NCBI GenBank assembly: GCA_002762705.1
Contig: PCVE01000032.1
Coordinates: forward strand, 1-5,555
Reading direction: 5' to 3'
DNA from: Candidatus Woesearchaeota archaeon CG11_big_fil_rev_8_21_14_0_20_43_8
GTDB lineage: Archaea; Nanobdellota; Nanobdellia; Woesearchaeales; CG08-08-20-14
Length of the DNA: 5,555 nt
A model generated the notes under the pieces. The model was not told the origin of the DNA. It was given only the letters and a program-made list of their open reading frames with translations, and ran no database searches. Of this stretch, positions 5,234 to 5,555 are shown one piece after another; the first letter of the stretch is position 1; the number at the start of each line of letters is the position of its first letter. A program made the position numbers and the translations under genes.

Positions 5234-5555
5234 CTAGATTCCTGAATTTAAAGTGGGTTTTCCAGGATCTGATTTGACTCCTGGCTTTGTGATGATGTTA
5301 TCTGACCCATCGCCGCTCTTTGACACAAAATTGACTTTTGAATCCACGATTGTATTGCATATGCTTCTTGCGGCGAAGCACCTTGGATTGTTATGTATCT
5401 TGATGCAGATCTGATCATGGTCGTTATTTCCTGGTATCACTTCCCATGCAGGAAGGACGCTGGCAGCAGCGCCTGGAGCCCATCGCATCGAGCTGTTGAT
5501 CATCGGCTCTCCCCATAATTTTCTTTCATCTGATGTAAGGTTGCCTGCGACAATT
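5234..5555 (-). CDS. C-terminal end of an unrecognised, probably extracellular protein (partial)
   Basis: The reading frame is open from the right window edge to a TAG at 5234-5236, giving 106 visible residues. The ATG at 5501-5503 is internal to this open frame, because 17 further codons continue upstream to the edge without a stop; it is therefore unlikely to be the true start. The visible part begins I-V-A-G-N-L-T-S-D-E, contains sequons N-L-T and N-S-S, and has three cysteines at visible residues 50, 59 and 66 (C-x8-C-x6-C). It ends in a Gly/Ser/Pro/Lys-rich, probably disordered tail. I do not recognise the family. Cysteines, sequons and the 19-bp spacing to a large surface protein suggest an exported protein of the same operon. 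Whether it carries a signal peptide cannot be seen. Confidence 0.7.
   Translation of the reverse strand, partial: IVAGNLTSDERKLWGEPMINSSMRWAPGAAASVLPAWEVIPGNNDHDQICIKIHNNPRCFAARSICNTIVDSKVNFVSKSGDGSDNIITKPGVKSDPGKPTLNSGI

Noticed and set aside
5234..5503. Self-contained 89-residue protein starting at ATG 5503
   Set aside because: The frame stays open to the window edge, no promoter or ribosome site precedes this ATG, and there is no signal sequence; an internal Met of a longer protein is more likely.

Overview
The window reads as a compact, AT-leaning (roughly 40% G+C) archaeal chromosome segment, most like an uncultivated DPANN-type archaeon (Woesearchaeota/Pacearchaeota-like). The evidence is: archaeal BRE/TATA promoter elements with two apparently leaderless genes; a large surface protein that begins with the K-G-Q-(I/V)-T-L-F class III-like signal common in those lineages; a dolichyl-phosphate-type glycosyltransferase; an M32 carboxypeptidase; heavy AGA/ATA codon use. 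No rRNA or other taxonomic marker is present, so lineage is an inference.

Layout. At the left edge (3-227, +) lies the C-terminal end of a GGDEF domain (diguanylate cyclase family), cut by the window. It meets, tail to tail with an 8-bp palindromic overlap, a GT2 glycosyltransferase (220-903, -) resembling dolichyl-phosphate beta-glucosyl/mannosyltransferases. A 90-bp divergent promoter region (904-993) drives this gene leftward, probably as a leaderless mRNA, and an M32 (Taq-type) metallocarboxypeptidase rightward (994-2472) with a short leader and a G-rich ribosome binding site. The peptidase stop codon overlaps the stop of a small predicted lipoprotein (2469-2705, -), which has its own leaderless-type promoter at 2728-2742.

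The right half is on the minus strand. A partial gene runs in from the right edge (5234-5555). After 19 bp it is followed by an 814-residue membrane-anchored extracellular protein (2770-5214), which starts at TTG behind a strong Shine-Dalgarno sequence. These two look co-transcribed; the lipoprotein gene follows 64 bp later.

How the genes may work together. The right half looks like a cell-surface locus: a cysteine-containing protein end, a large N-terminally anchored ectodomain protein with 12 cysteines and four N-glycosylation sequons, and a small lipoprotein. The left glycosyltransferase could supply lipid-linked sugar for glycosylation of surface proteins, and the peptidase is likely a cytosolic housekeeping enzyme. 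These links are inference from content and proximity. No mobile element, CRISPR array, tRNA or rRNA was seen, and no gene-free stretch exceeds about 90 bases.
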